Shown here in pieces: positions 17,804 through 25,431 of a DNA stretch of 48,276 nucleotides. Position 1 is the stretch's first letter; each line of letters begins with the position of its first letter. The stretch comes from Fen-1308 sp035319185 (GTDB lineage: Bacteria; Nitrospirota; Thermodesulfovibrionia; Thermodesulfovibrionales; Dissulfurispiraceae). The position numbers were made by a program, and so were the translations under genes. Below the pieces are notes generated by a model. It was not told where the DNA came from. It did not search any database and saw only the letters and a program-made list of their open reading frames with translations. The DNA lies in assembly GCA_035319185.1 (NCBI GenBank), contig DATHDF010000020.1, positions 1 to 48,276 on the forward strand, in the 5' to 3' direction.

Positions 17804-18111
17804 GGCTCCTCCTCATGATCAAGGTCCAGAACGATTTGTACTCATCATCGCGCCGGTTTTGGCAATCCCCTCCAGCATGCCCGGAATATGACCGCAAAAA
17901 AGTAAATTGTATTTTAAACAAAAGCATGCATAAAATCAAAGCCAACAACCCTTTATAAGTGATTATATTTCTGATGTTTTTACAGTAAGCCTTGACGGAT
18001 ACACCGGACACAGCCCGCTAGTTCATGATGCCATAGGTTTGCATGTCTGCTTGACTGCAACCTCCCGGCAAAGCGACATGCGGAAGGGAATATCGATCGG
18101 GCTGGAAATGA
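17804..18111. other. 308 bp intergenic gap between the E1-like gene and the NIL gene
   Basis: No convincing gene is seen on either strand. A small open frame (up to 18011) has no family resemblance and no good ribosome binding site. I specifically looked for a ThiS/MoaD-like sulfur carrier ending in Gly-Gly and found none. The middle part (about 17900-17980) is AT-rich and contains the promoter listed separately. About 100 nt of untranslated leader would lie between that promoter and the NIL gene, and I recognise no known riboswitch in it. Confidence 0.6.
17911..17939 (-). promoter_or_regulatory. Candidate sigma-70 promoter for NIL-apgM-lysC-cimA run
   Basis: Reading leftward, TTGATT (17939-17934) is separated by exactly 17 bases from TAAAAT (17916-17911), which matches the -10 consensus at five of six positions. 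The predicted start is near 17904, giving a leader of about 100 nt to the NIL ATG. It would let the NIL-apgM-lysC-cimA part be expressed separately from hom. Confidence 0.55.
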
Positions 18112-18888
18112 TTACCGGTTAAGTAAAGTAATGCGAGGCTTGTCACCGCAGACGTCGCATCCTTTGTCCCGACTGACCCCAATCCGCCTGAATTCGGACT
18201 TCAGGCCGTCGAAAACGAGCAGGCTGTTACTCAATATTTCACCCTTACCGATTATCAGCTTTATGATTTCAAGGGCCTGAAGCGATCCGATCACGCCCGG
18301 CACCGCACCAATAATGCCGGATTCCTGCAAAGATGCGGCGACATCCGCAAGCGGCATGTCTTCAAACACGCAACGGTAACAATGGCCCTCACCCGGCAGT
18401 ATCGTCGTCAGCTGCCCCTCGAATCCGCGGACAGCCCCGCTAACCAGCCTCTTCGTCAAAAGCACGCAGGCGTCGTTGATGAGAAATCTTGTTTCGAAGT
18501 TATCGCTGCAGTCGGCTACTATATCGTAATTGCATATGAGGTCCTCGATATTGCCCTTTGCGACCCGCTCACTTATCGCGTCTATCTTGACTTCGGGATT
18601 CAGTGCCTCGAACGTCTGCCTGGCCGAGGCGACCTTGGATAACCCTATCTTTTCAGTTGTATGGGCGATCTGCCGCTGAAGATTGCCAAGCTCCACAATA
18701 TCATCGTCGACAATTGCAATATGTCCAACGCCGGCAGCCGCAAGATAGTAACCGACCGGCGAACCAAGACCTCCGGCGCCGACTATCATGACATGCGCCC
18801 TCGACAGCATTTGCTGTCCTTCTACGCCCACTTCGGGCAAAATGATATTTCTGCTGTATCTGCGCAGTTGATCGTCGGTGAGAGGCAT
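18112..18888 (-). CDS. HesA/MoeB/ThiF-family E1-like adenylyltransferase
   Basis: Such enzymes adenylate the C-terminal Gly-Gly of a ubiquitin-like sulfur carrier (MoaD, ThiS and relatives). From MPLTDDQLRRYSRNIILPE the product is 258 residues. It has the ATP-binding GAGGLGSP motif (about 39), the DDDIVELGNLQRQ stretch (about 60), the adenylation Asp in DCSDNFETR (about 126), and two zinc CxxC pairs (CYRC near 170, CDVC near 247). There is no C-terminal rhodanese domain. I chose the ATG at 18888, just past the hom stop, because the longer frame reads back into hom. Its place behind homoserine dehydrogenase instead of with moa or thi genes suggests a dedicated sulfur-transfer step, but no carrier gene is in view. 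MoeB or ThiF remain possible. Confidence 0.88.
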   Translation of the reverse strand: MPLTDDQLRRYSRNIILPEVGVEGQQMLSRAHVMIVGAGGLGSPVGYYLAAAGVGHIAIVDDDIVELGNLQRQIAHTTEKIGLSKVASARQTFEALNPEVKIDAISERVAKGNIEDLICNYDIVADCSDNFETRFLINDACVLLTKRLVSGAVRGFEGQLTTILPGEGHCYRCVFEDMPLADVAASLQESGIIGAVPGVIGSLQALEIIKLIIGKGEILSNSLLVFDGLKSEFRRIGVSRDKGCDVCGDKPRITLLNR

Positions 18889-18893
18889 TGCGT

Positions 18894-20207
18894 CTAGGGC
18901 TTTCCCTCCACCCGTATATAAAGCGTCTTTTCGGAGACAACCGTAAGTCCATCTATCTCTGCAAGAGCCCTCATTACATCCCTCTCGCACGCAGCATGCG
19001 TCAGGACAACAAGCGGAACCGACCCGGCCACATTCCTTCCTTTCTGGATCACAGACGCGATGCTTATATTGTAGCTGCCGAGAATTCCCGCTATCTTCGA
19101 CAGAACGCCCGGCTTGTCGAGGGCCGAAAACCTGAAGTAATACATGCTCTCGATCTCCTCCATTTTTTTGATCTTTAAGCCGGATGTCTTTTCACCCGCG
19201 CTGCAAATGCCGGACAAACGCGCCGCCCCTCCCGATACTATGTTCTTGCCTATATCGACGATATCCGATACCACGGCACTACCGGTGGGCATATCGCCTG
19301 CGCCGCGTCCGTAATAAAGCGTCGACCCGACGGCATCGCCTTCGACATATATCGCATTGAATACGCCATCGATCTTCGAAATCAGGTATTCGTTCGGCAC
19401 CATAGTGGGATGAACCCTCATCTCTATCTCGCCGCTGTCGGATTTCGCAACAGCGAGAAGCTTTATTTTATATCCGAATTCGGCGGCAAAATCGATGTCC
19501 CGTGCAGTGATTTTTGTGATACCTTCCTTATAAACTTCATCATAAGAAAGAGGAATTCCGTAAGCGAGACTTGAGATGATCGTCAGTTTATGGGCAGTGT
19601 CTATGCCTTCGATATCGAAAGTTGGATCGGCCTCTGCATATCCGAGTCTTTGAGCCTCTGCAAGCGCCGCTGAGAATTCAACCTTCTCGTCGGTCATCTT
19701 GGTCAGGATATAATTGGACGTACCGTTGATGATGCCATAAATGGCGACCATACTGTTGGCAACCAGTCCCTCCCGTATAACCTTGATTATCGGTATGCCT
19801 CCTGCGACGGAAGCTTCAAATCCGACCTCCACTCCGCCCCTACGGGCTGCAGAGAAGATATCGGTGCCCTCCGTTGCGATAAGCGCCTTATTTGCCGTGA
19901 CAACATGCTTCCCGTTTTCTATCGCTCGGATCATAAATTCCTTCGCAGGATGAATACCCCCGATGAGTTCGACAACAATATCGATATCGGGGTCATTTAG
20001 GACTGCGTTCGCATCGGCGACAAGCATTCCTTCGGGCAGTCTGATGCCCCTGTCAGTTGTAACATCTTTATCCGCAACCCTCTTGAGCCTGACATCGCAC
20101 CCTGTTCGTTCTTTTATGATGCCGCAGTTCTCGAGAAGAATGCGTGCCGTGCCGGACCCCACGGTCCCAAACCCTATAATGCCGACCGAAATCTCTTTTT
20201 TGCTCAT
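18894..20207 (-). CDS. hom: Homoserine dehydrogenase
   Basis: It reduces aspartate semialdehyde to homoserine, the branch point to threonine and methionine. The 437 residues show the N-terminal Rossmann motif GIIGFGTVGSGTARIL (about 9-24) and the catalytic domain with GGIPIIK (about 155), NGTSNYILTKM (about 180) and EADPTFDIEGIDTAHKL (about 215). A C-terminal ACT domain (about 355-435, YYFRFSALDKPGVLSKIAG) gives probable threonine feedback. Length and domain order are normal for the monofunctional enzyme. It starts 14 bases after alaC ends and is followed at once by the E1-like gene. lysC and the proposed homoserine kinase lie a little further downstream. Confidence 0.97.
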   Translation of the reverse strand: MSKKEISVGIIGFGTVGSGTARILLENCGIIKERTGCDVRLKRVADKDVTTDRGIRLPEGMLVADANAVLNDPDIDIVVELIGGIHPAKEFMIRAIENGKHVVTANKALIATEGTDIFSAARRGGVEVGFEASVAGGIPIIKVIREGLVANSMVAIYGIINGTSNYILTKMTDEKVEFSAALAEAQRLGYAEADPTFDIEGIDTAHKLTIISSLAYGIPLSYDEVYKEGITKITARDIDFAAEFGYKIKLLAVAKSDSGEIEMRVHPTMVPNEYLISKIDGVFNAIYVEGDAVGSTLYYGRGAGDMPTGSAVVSDIVDIGKNIVSGGAARLSGICSAGEKTSGLKIKKMEEIESMYYFRFSALDKPGVLSKIAGILGSYNISIASVIQKGRNVAGSVPLVVLTHAACERDVMRALAEIDGLTVVSEKTLYIRVEGKP

Positions 20208-20221
20208 TGCGTATCCGCTCC

Positions 20222-21403
20222 TTATGCGCCTCGGTTCAATGCCTTTCTGATCCCCTTGGCTGCCTGCTTTATCCTGTGCTCGTTTTCAACCAGAGCAAAC
20301 CTGACGAAGTTGTCGCCTCCCTCGCCAAATCCTATCCCGGGCGAAACGGCGACCCTGGCCTCTTTGATGAGAAACTTCGCAAATTCAAGCGATCCCATTG
20401 CCTTAAATTGTTCCGGGATTTCAGCCCACACGAACATGGTTGCCTTCGGCGGCTCAATCTTCCATCCCGCCTGATTAAGGCTCTTGATGAGCGCATTTCG
20501 TCTCGACTGGTAGATTTGCCTCATTTCTTCGACACAGTCCTGCGGACCTCTGAGCGCGACAATGCTTGCGATCTGGATCGGCTGGAACATCCCATAGTCC
20601 AGATAGCTTTTGATCTTAGTCAGCGCCCCAACTATTTCCCGGTTGCCGCAGCAGAAGCCAACCCTCCATCCGGCCATGGAATAGCTCTTTGTCAGTGAAT
20701 AGAATTCGACTCCGATATCCTTTGCGCCGGGGACCTGCAGAAAACTTGGCGCCTTGTAGTCGTCGAACAAAAGATCGGCGTATGCGAAGTCGTGTATTAC
20801 TATAATGTTGTTTTCCTTCGCAAAGTCTACGACCTTCCTGAAAAAGTCCAGCCCATCAAGCACGGCAGTTGTCGGATTGTGCGGAAAGTTAATTATGAGT
20901 ATCTTGGGCCGCGGCCATGTTTTCCTGAATGTTTTTTCCATCTCTGCGAAGAAATCAATGCCGGGACCTATCGGGATGCTCGACACCTCGCCTCCGGATA
21001 TGATCACAGCGTACGGATGTATTGGGTAGGCAGGGGTCGGAGACATTACAACATCTCCCGGCTGCACCATGGCAAGCGCAAGATGGGACAGCCCTTCCTT
21101 GGAGCCGATCGTGACCACAGCCTCGGCTTCAGGATCCAGGTCCACGTCGAAGCGGCGCTTGTACCATTCGGTGATAGCTACTCTAAGCTGTGTAATCCCC
21201 CTCGATGCGGAATAACGGTGGTTCTTTGGATTCCTGGCGGCCTCACACAGCTTATCGACTACATGTTTTGGCGCCGGAAGGTCGGGGTTGCCCATGCCAA
21301 GGTCTATAATGTCTTCACCCTGCCGCCGCGACTCCATCTTCAGCTGATTGACTATCGCGAATACATACGGAGGCAGTCTCTTGATCCTGTTGAATTCGTA
21401 CAT
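20222..21403 (-). CDS. alaC: AlaC-type PLP aminotransferase
   Basis: It is a fold-type I, class I/II aminotransferase. The PLP lysine lies in SLTKSYSMAGWR (about residue 239), the PLP-phosphate and ring contacts in NFPHNPTTAV (about 172), and a conserved Arg in FVRFALV near the C-terminus. The 393-residue sequence starts MYEFNRIKRLPPYVFAIVN, which is characteristic of the AlaC/YfdZ group (glutamate-pyruvate alanine aminotransferase), often annotated as a LL-diaminopimelate aminotransferase relative. Placement directly upstream of hom is common in Geobacter-like genomes and hints at a role tied to the aspartate family, but alanine synthesis is the established activity. AGGAGG lies five bases before the ATG. 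Confidence 0.9.
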   Translation of the reverse strand: MYEFNRIKRLPPYVFAIVNQLKMESRRQGEDIIDLGMGNPDLPAPKHVVDKLCEAARNPKNHRYSASRGITQLRVAITEWYKRRFDVDLDPEAEAVVTIGSKEGLSHLALAMVQPGDVVMSPTPAYPIHPYAVIISGGEVSSIPIGPGIDFFAEMEKTFRKTWPRPKILIINFPHNPTTAVLDGLDFFRKVVDFAKENNIIVIHDFAYADLLFDDYKAPSFLQVPGAKDIGVEFYSLTKSYSMAGWRVGFCCGNREIVGALTKIKSYLDYGMFQPIQIASIVALRGPQDCVEEMRQIYQSRRNALIKSLNQAGWKIEPPKATMFVWAEIPEQFKAMGSLEFAKFLIKEARVAVSPGIGFGEGGDNFVRFALVENEHRIKQAAKGIRKALNRGA

Positions 21404-21483
21404 CCATTCCTCCTGTAAAAGAAGCAGAGAGTCAATAGAAGAGACCTCTCAAATTCCTTATTGTCTGTTGCGGCTTCTGCCTG

Positions 21484-22368
21484 TTAATTTCTTATTGTTT
21501 TGTAAAGTTCCTCAGCATTCATGGAACTTCTGACAAGCGGCCCCGATGCCACCCCTTTAAAGCCAAGCCGGATAGCCTTGTCTTTCAGCTCATCAAAGAC
21601 CTCGGGAATGATATATTCTACAACAGGATGGTTCTTTTTTGTCGGCCTCAAATACTGTCCGATCGTCAGGCTGTCACAGCCCGCGCTCCTGAGATCGTAC
21701 AGCAGTTGCTCGACCTCTTCAACGGTTTCACCGAGACCGAGCATAAAGCCTGATTTAGTCCTTATTCCGCAATTCATATCCTTCACCGCTGCCAAAACGT
21801 CGAGAGAGCGTCCATAATCTGCCTGCGGTCTGATAGTAGAATACAGCCGCCTCACAGTTTCCATGTTATGATTGAATACGTCCGGTGCGGCTTCTATAAC
21901 CGTCTTCAGCGCCGCAAGGTCTCCCTTGAAATCCGGAGTCAAGACTTCGATGCCGACATGCGAAAGCCCTGCCCTCAAATTTCTGATTACAGCGGCAAAA
22001 TGCGAAGCTCCTCCGTCATGCAGATCATCCCGCGTAACCGAGGTAATCACCACATATTGCAGCCCCATCTCCCGCGCCGCCTCCAATATTTTCACAGGCT
22101 CATCGGGATCGACCGCAATGGGCATGCCCGCACCTACCGCGCAAAAAGCGCACGCCCTCGTGCAAACGTTTCCCAGCACCATGAACGTCGCTGTCGGTTT
22201 TGAGAAGCAGGACATCTTGTTAGGACATTTTGCTTCCTCGCACACTGTCAAGAGACGATGGCTTCTGAACAAATGCTTTATCGTATGAGTCTGCCATTGA
22301 CCGCTGCCTGGTCCCTGCCGCATACCGGGCCCCCTGGTCGCAGACTTTATCCACTCCGGCAAGCGCAT
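21484..22368 (-). CDS. lipA: Lipoyl synthase
   Basis: This radical SAM enzyme inserts two sulfurs into protein-bound octanoate to form lipoate for 2-oxoacid dehydrogenases and the glycine cleavage system. Both iron-sulfur clusters are complete: the auxiliary cluster CxxxxCxxxxxC (CEEAKCPNKMSC, about residue 43 from MRLPEW) and the radical SAM CxxxCxxC (CTRACAFC, about 69). The conserved RSSMNAEE near the C-terminus supplies the serine ligand. I favour ATG at 22368 (MRLPEWIKS, the normal LipA start). An in-frame TTG at 22404 would add 12 residues. Neither has a clear SD. lipB and the lipoate-using complexes are not in the window. Confidence 0.96.
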   Translation of the reverse strand: MRLPEWIKSATRGPGMRQGPGSGQWQTHTIKHLFRSHRLLTVCEEAKCPNKMSCFSKPTATFMVLGNVCTRACAFCAVGAGMPIAVDPDEPVKILEAAREMGLQYVVITSVTRDDLHDGGASHFAAVIRNLRAGLSHVGIEVLTPDFKGDLAALKTVIEAAPDVFNHNMETVRRLYSTIRPQADYGRSLDVLAAVKDMNCGIRTKSGFMLGLGETVEEVEQLLYDLRSAGCDSLTIGQYLRPTKKNHPVVEYIIPEVFDELKDKAIRLGFKGVASGPLVRSSMNAEELYKTIRN

Positions 22369-22513
22369 GGGATTAAAATAACGAAAATCGGGAAGGTTTA
22401 ACAAGCTACACGCAAAAATAACAGACGCAGTTTGATCAGGCGGTCACATATATCTTAGATGTGCCGTATGTCGCAGGTATGAGACGTGCGTAAGACCCGG
22501 TCAAGCGCCCGTA

Positions 22514-22717
22514 TTAAAGTTTAACCACGTTCGCTGCCTTCGGCCCCTTCTCGTCGCTGGTTATGTCGAATTTTACCCTCTGGCCCTTGGTCAAAGTCTT
22601 GAACCCATCGCCTGTGATTGAAGAATAGTGGACAAAAACGTCCGGCCCGTTGTCCTGCTGGATGAATCCGTAGCCCTTGGATTCGTTGAACCATTTCACA
22701 GTTCCCTCAAATGCCAT
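22514..22717 (-). CDS. csp: Cold shock protein, CspA family
   Basis: This is a small single-stranded nucleic acid binding protein that melts RNA secondary structure. The 67 residues make one complete cold shock domain with RNP1 (KGYGFIQ, about 15) and RNP2 (VFVHYSSI, about 27), plus the usual EGTVKWFNESKG start and VKFDITSDEKGPKAANV end. It is preceded by AAGGAGG twelve bases upstream of ATG and by a strong promoter. It is monocistronic or leads into lipA across a 109 bp gap in which I saw no terminator. Whether it is cold-inducible or constitutive cannot be told. Confidence 0.96.
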   Translation of the reverse strand: MAFEGTVKWFNESKGYGFIQQDNGPDVFVHYSSITGDGFKTLTKGQRVKFDITSDEKGPKAANVVKL

Positions 22718-22788
22718 AACTGCCGGTCCCTCCTTAAACCTGCGCCCCAGGTTGCTGACTCCAAAACAGGGTTTCAGAGTTGTGACAT

Positions 22789-22818
22789 TTTATACCACGC
22801 ACCTTCGTTAAATGTCAA
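22789..22818 (-). promoter_or_regulatory. Sigma-70 promoter of the cold shock gene
   Basis: Reading leftward, a perfect TTGACA (22818-22813) is followed by an 18-base spacer and TATAAA (22794-22789, five of six consensus positions). The start would be near 22782, giving an untranslated leader of about 65 nt. That is long enough for the structured leaders often seen on cold shock genes, but I did not identify a specific structure. This is the best-looking promoter of the left half. Confidence 0.65.
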
Positions 22819-22938
22819 AGGGAAAAGGGCGCCGCCACAAGGGAAATCAGGCATGCACAATCCCGGCGAAAGTTGACTCGTTTGGCAGCGCCAGAGCGCA
22901 TTGCTAAACTGAGATAAATACATTCCGGAGGACAAACC

Positions 22939-23715
22939 ATGCGTTATCTTGCGGCTTTTATAATGGCGGTCGTGATGTGCTCGGGCGCCTGGGCAGAAAT
23001 CAGGACCCAAACTGTGAAGTATAACGATGAAAATGCCGTTCTCGAGGGCTACCTCGCATACGATGACAGCATGCAGGGCAAGCGCCCCGGTGTGCTGGTG
23101 GTGCATGAATGGTGGGGCCTTAACAGTTTTGCCAAAAAGCGCGCGGAAAGTCTCGCCCGTCTCGGTTATGTGGCGTTCGCGATTGATATGTATGGAGAAG
23201 GAATCAGTACGAGCGATCCTCAAAAAGCCTCACAACTTTCAAGTGTATACATTAAGAACCGCGCACTGATGCGCACCCGCGCAAAGGCCGGCCTGGACGT
23301 GCTTCTGCGACATCCGCTGGTTGATGCAAATAGAGCGGTGGCTACCGGATATTGCTTCGGGGGCACAACAGTCCTGGAACTCGCGCGTGCTCATGCACCT
23401 GTGCAGGGGGTAGTAAGTTTTCATGGCGGCCTGACGACACCGGATCCGGCTGCCACCAGGGACGTGAAGGCTAAGGTACTTGTACTGCATGGCGCCGACG
23501 ATCCATTCTCAACAAAAGATCAGATTAACACCTTTATGGATGAGATGCGCAGCTCCGGTGCGGACTGGCAGATGATATTTTATGGCGGGGCCGTTCACGG
23601 TTTCACTAATCCTGACGCCGACAGCTTTGGTATAAAAGGGGTCGCATACAATGAAAAGGCCGACAAACGGTCATGGCAAGCCATGCGGCAGTTTCTGGAC
23701 GAGATATTCAAATGA
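22939..23715 (+). CDS. Secreted dienelactone-hydrolase-family alpha/beta hydrolase
   Basis: The product (258 residues) has a Sec signal peptide (MRYLAAFIMAVVMCSGAWA, cleavage near 19) and a dienelactone hydrolase fold. The catalytic triad can be placed: Cys in GYCFGGTT (about residue 139), Asp in HGADDPF (about 190) and His in GGAVHGFT (about 222). The early GVLVVHEWWGLN motif is also typical. Family members hydrolyse dienelactones or other esters; the periplasmic location argues against the classical chloroaromatic pathway, so the substrate is unknown. GGAGGA lies seven bases before the ATG. It stands alone on the plus strand, divergent from the cold shock gene and convergent with the radical SAM gene. 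Confidence 0.9.
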   Translation: MRYLAAFIMAVVMCSGAWAEIRTQTVKYNDENAVLEGYLAYDDSMQGKRPGVLVVHEWWGLNSFAKKRAESLARLGYVAFAIDMYGEGISTSDPQKASQLSSVYIKNRALMRTRAKAGLDVLLRHPLVDANRAVATGYCFGGTTVLELARAHAPVQGVVSFHGGLTTPDPAATRDVKAKVLVLHGADDPFSTKDQINTFMDEMRSSGADWQMIFYGGAVHGFTNPDADSFGIKGVAYNEKADKRSWQAMRQFLDEIFK

Positions 23716-23757
23716 GATAACCCCTTTAGTCAGGCTGGGTGTACTGTATAGCTTGCA

Positions 23758-25395
23758 TCAAGCATGCGCCAGGCCTACGGCCTTTACGTATTCATCCCAC
23801 AGCCGTTCCCTCGGCACCCCTATGTCGATGAAATCCCATGGCAAGACCTCAAACACATCCTTCTGCCTGAAGATATAAGAAGATGGATCGATACCGACAT
23901 CCGAGCATGATTTCCGAAAATCGTCTGTTTGGGACATTCTTTCGATCACCGGCAATATACGACGGTCGCCAAGCGAAAAAAGTCCCTGCATGTAGGCATA
24001 TTTTGGAACGTCATGAAAAATCTTTACCCCTTTTGACTCAAGCGATTTCTTCAGCATCCTTATCTTGCCCTTGACCGAGTTGAGACCGTCCATCGCATGC
24101 CACTGAAAGGGGGTAAAAGGTTTCGGCACAAATGTGCTGACGCTAAGAACGATACCGGCTGTTTTGCTGAGTGCCCTGATCTTGCTTGCCAGGTCTACTA
24201 TTCCCGATATGTCTTCGTCGGTTTCAGTCGGCAGCCCTATCATAAAATATAGCCTGAGCGTTTCAATGCCCGACTCAAACAGAAGGCCTGCTGTGGAAAG
24301 TATGTCACTCTCGGTCACCTGCTTGTGGATTACCCTGCGCAGCCTCTCAGTGCCTGCTTCCGGGGCTATCGCAACGCTCTTGAGTCCCTTCAGAAATCCT
24401 ATCAGCTCGGCACTGCGGTTGCTGGCTCTAAGTGAAGTAATCGAAAAACGCACACCGTCGATGCAGAGGATGTCCGAAATATGCGGATAGTCGGAAAGCG
24501 ATGGTCCAATTAGTCCTATTTTTTCGGCCACTCTCTTTCCCTCGGCAATCTCAGCAGAGATCTGCTGAACATCCTTTTTTCTCATCGGACCGAAAAAGTT
24601 ACCGACAAGACAAAAACGACACCGCCATGGACATCCTCGCATCAGCTCCACCAGATACATGTCGGAGAATTCGGTTTCGGATGTAATAATTGCCGTACTC
24701 AGCGGGGTGAGCGATATGTCCTCAACCGTTCTTTTGCGGATGACATCCGGATATCCGGTCTTGCAAGTGCGCCATGATATTCGGCCGCTTTCATCGTAGC
24801 CGGTTTCGTAAGCCGAAGGAACATATACTCCTGTTAGTTGTTTTGCTTTCTTCCCTGCTGATTCCCTGCTTTCTGCCCTTTCGTAAATGTCGATGAACTC
24901 CATTAAGGATTCCTCTGCCTCGCCAATAAATATAAGGTCAAAGGCAAGGGCAAGGGGCTCCGGATTGAACGAGACGGCAACGCCTCCCGCCATTACAAGC
25001 GGATCGAATTCTGTACGATCTGCAGTCCTGAACGGGATCTTAGAAAGAGCAAGTATTTTGAAGACATTGGGATAGTCATTTTCGAAAGAGAGCGAAAAAG
25101 CTACTATGCTGAATGCATTCAAAGGCCTCTTTGTTTCGAGGGAAAATACCGGGGTGCCTGTCCTGAGATATGCCTCGATATCGGCTTGATCAGGAAGAAA
25201 CGCCCTCTCGCAAACAACGTCTTCGCGCCGGTTGAGAAGGCCGTAAAGCCCCTGAAATCCGAGATTCGACATGCCCACACGGTAAGTATTAGGGTAGACA
25301 AGGCAGAATGATATTCTTCCGCCCGGGTCCTTGACAATGGCTCCCTTTTCTTTTGCCAGCAGTGCATCGGCCTTTTCAATGAGCCTGCGGTTCAT
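23758..25395 (-). CDS. Uncharacterised radical SAM protein with B12-binding-like N-terminal domain
   Basis: The radical SAM cluster motif is CPWRCRFC (Cys255, Cys259, Cys262). It lies in a partial TIM barrel (about 235-460) with APEAGTERLRRVIHKQ (about 343) and YFMIGLPTETDEDI (about 385), both typical of the Elp3/MiaB-like barrel. The first 170 residues form a Rossmann-like domain resembling the cobalamin-binding domain of this superfamily (YPNTYRVGMSNLGFQGLYGL, then GGVAVSFNPEPLA). I see no DxHxxG motif, so cobalamin binding is uncertain. No known activity can be assigned. It follows ftsZ by 36 bp and looks like the last gene of the division cluster. The C-terminal part (about 465-545) has no domain I recognise. 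Confidence 0.85.
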   Translation of the reverse strand: MNRRLIEKADALLAKEKGAIVKDPGGRISFCLVYPNTYRVGMSNLGFQGLYGLLNRREDVVCERAFLPDQADIEAYLRTGTPVFSLETKRPLNAFSIVAFSLSFENDYPNVFKILALSKIPFRTADRTEFDPLVMAGGVAVSFNPEPLALAFDLIFIGEAEESLMEFIDIYERAESRESAGKKAKQLTGVYVPSAYETGYDESGRISWRTCKTGYPDVIRKRTVEDISLTPLSTAIITSETEFSDMYLVELMRGCPWRCRFCLVGNFFGPMRKKDVQQISAEIAEGKRVAEKIGLIGPSLSDYPHISDILCIDGVRFSITSLRASNRSAELIGFLKGLKSVAIAPEAGTERLRRVIHKQVTESDILSTAGLLFESGIETLRLYFMIGLPTETDEDISGIVDLASKIRALSKTAGIVLSVSTFVPKPFTPFQWHAMDGLNSVKGKIRMLKKSLESKGVKIFHDVPKYAYMQGLFSLGDRRILPVIERMSQTDDFRKSCSDVGIDPSSYIFRQKDVFEVLPWDFIDIGVPRERLWDEYVKAVGLAHA

Positions 25396-25431
25396 GGCCC
25401 CGTCAAAGCCCCGGCAGATCTAACCTCATAT

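Noticed and set aside
17760..18011. An 83-codon open frame leftward in the gap upstream of the NIL gene
   Set aside because: It overlaps the start of the NIL gene in another frame, has no family resemblance and no good ribosome site. It also does not look like a ThiS or MoaD carrier.
22774..23223. A 149-codon leftward frame across the start of the dienelactone-hydrolase-like gene
   Set aside because: It is antisense to a gene with signal peptide, ribosome site and catalytic triad, and covers the cold shock promoter region.
23751..23763. A terminator between the dienelactone hydrolase and the radical SAM gene
   Set aside because: GCTTG/CAAGC forms a 5-bp stem, but it overlaps the radical SAM stop and is not followed by a T-run on either strand.
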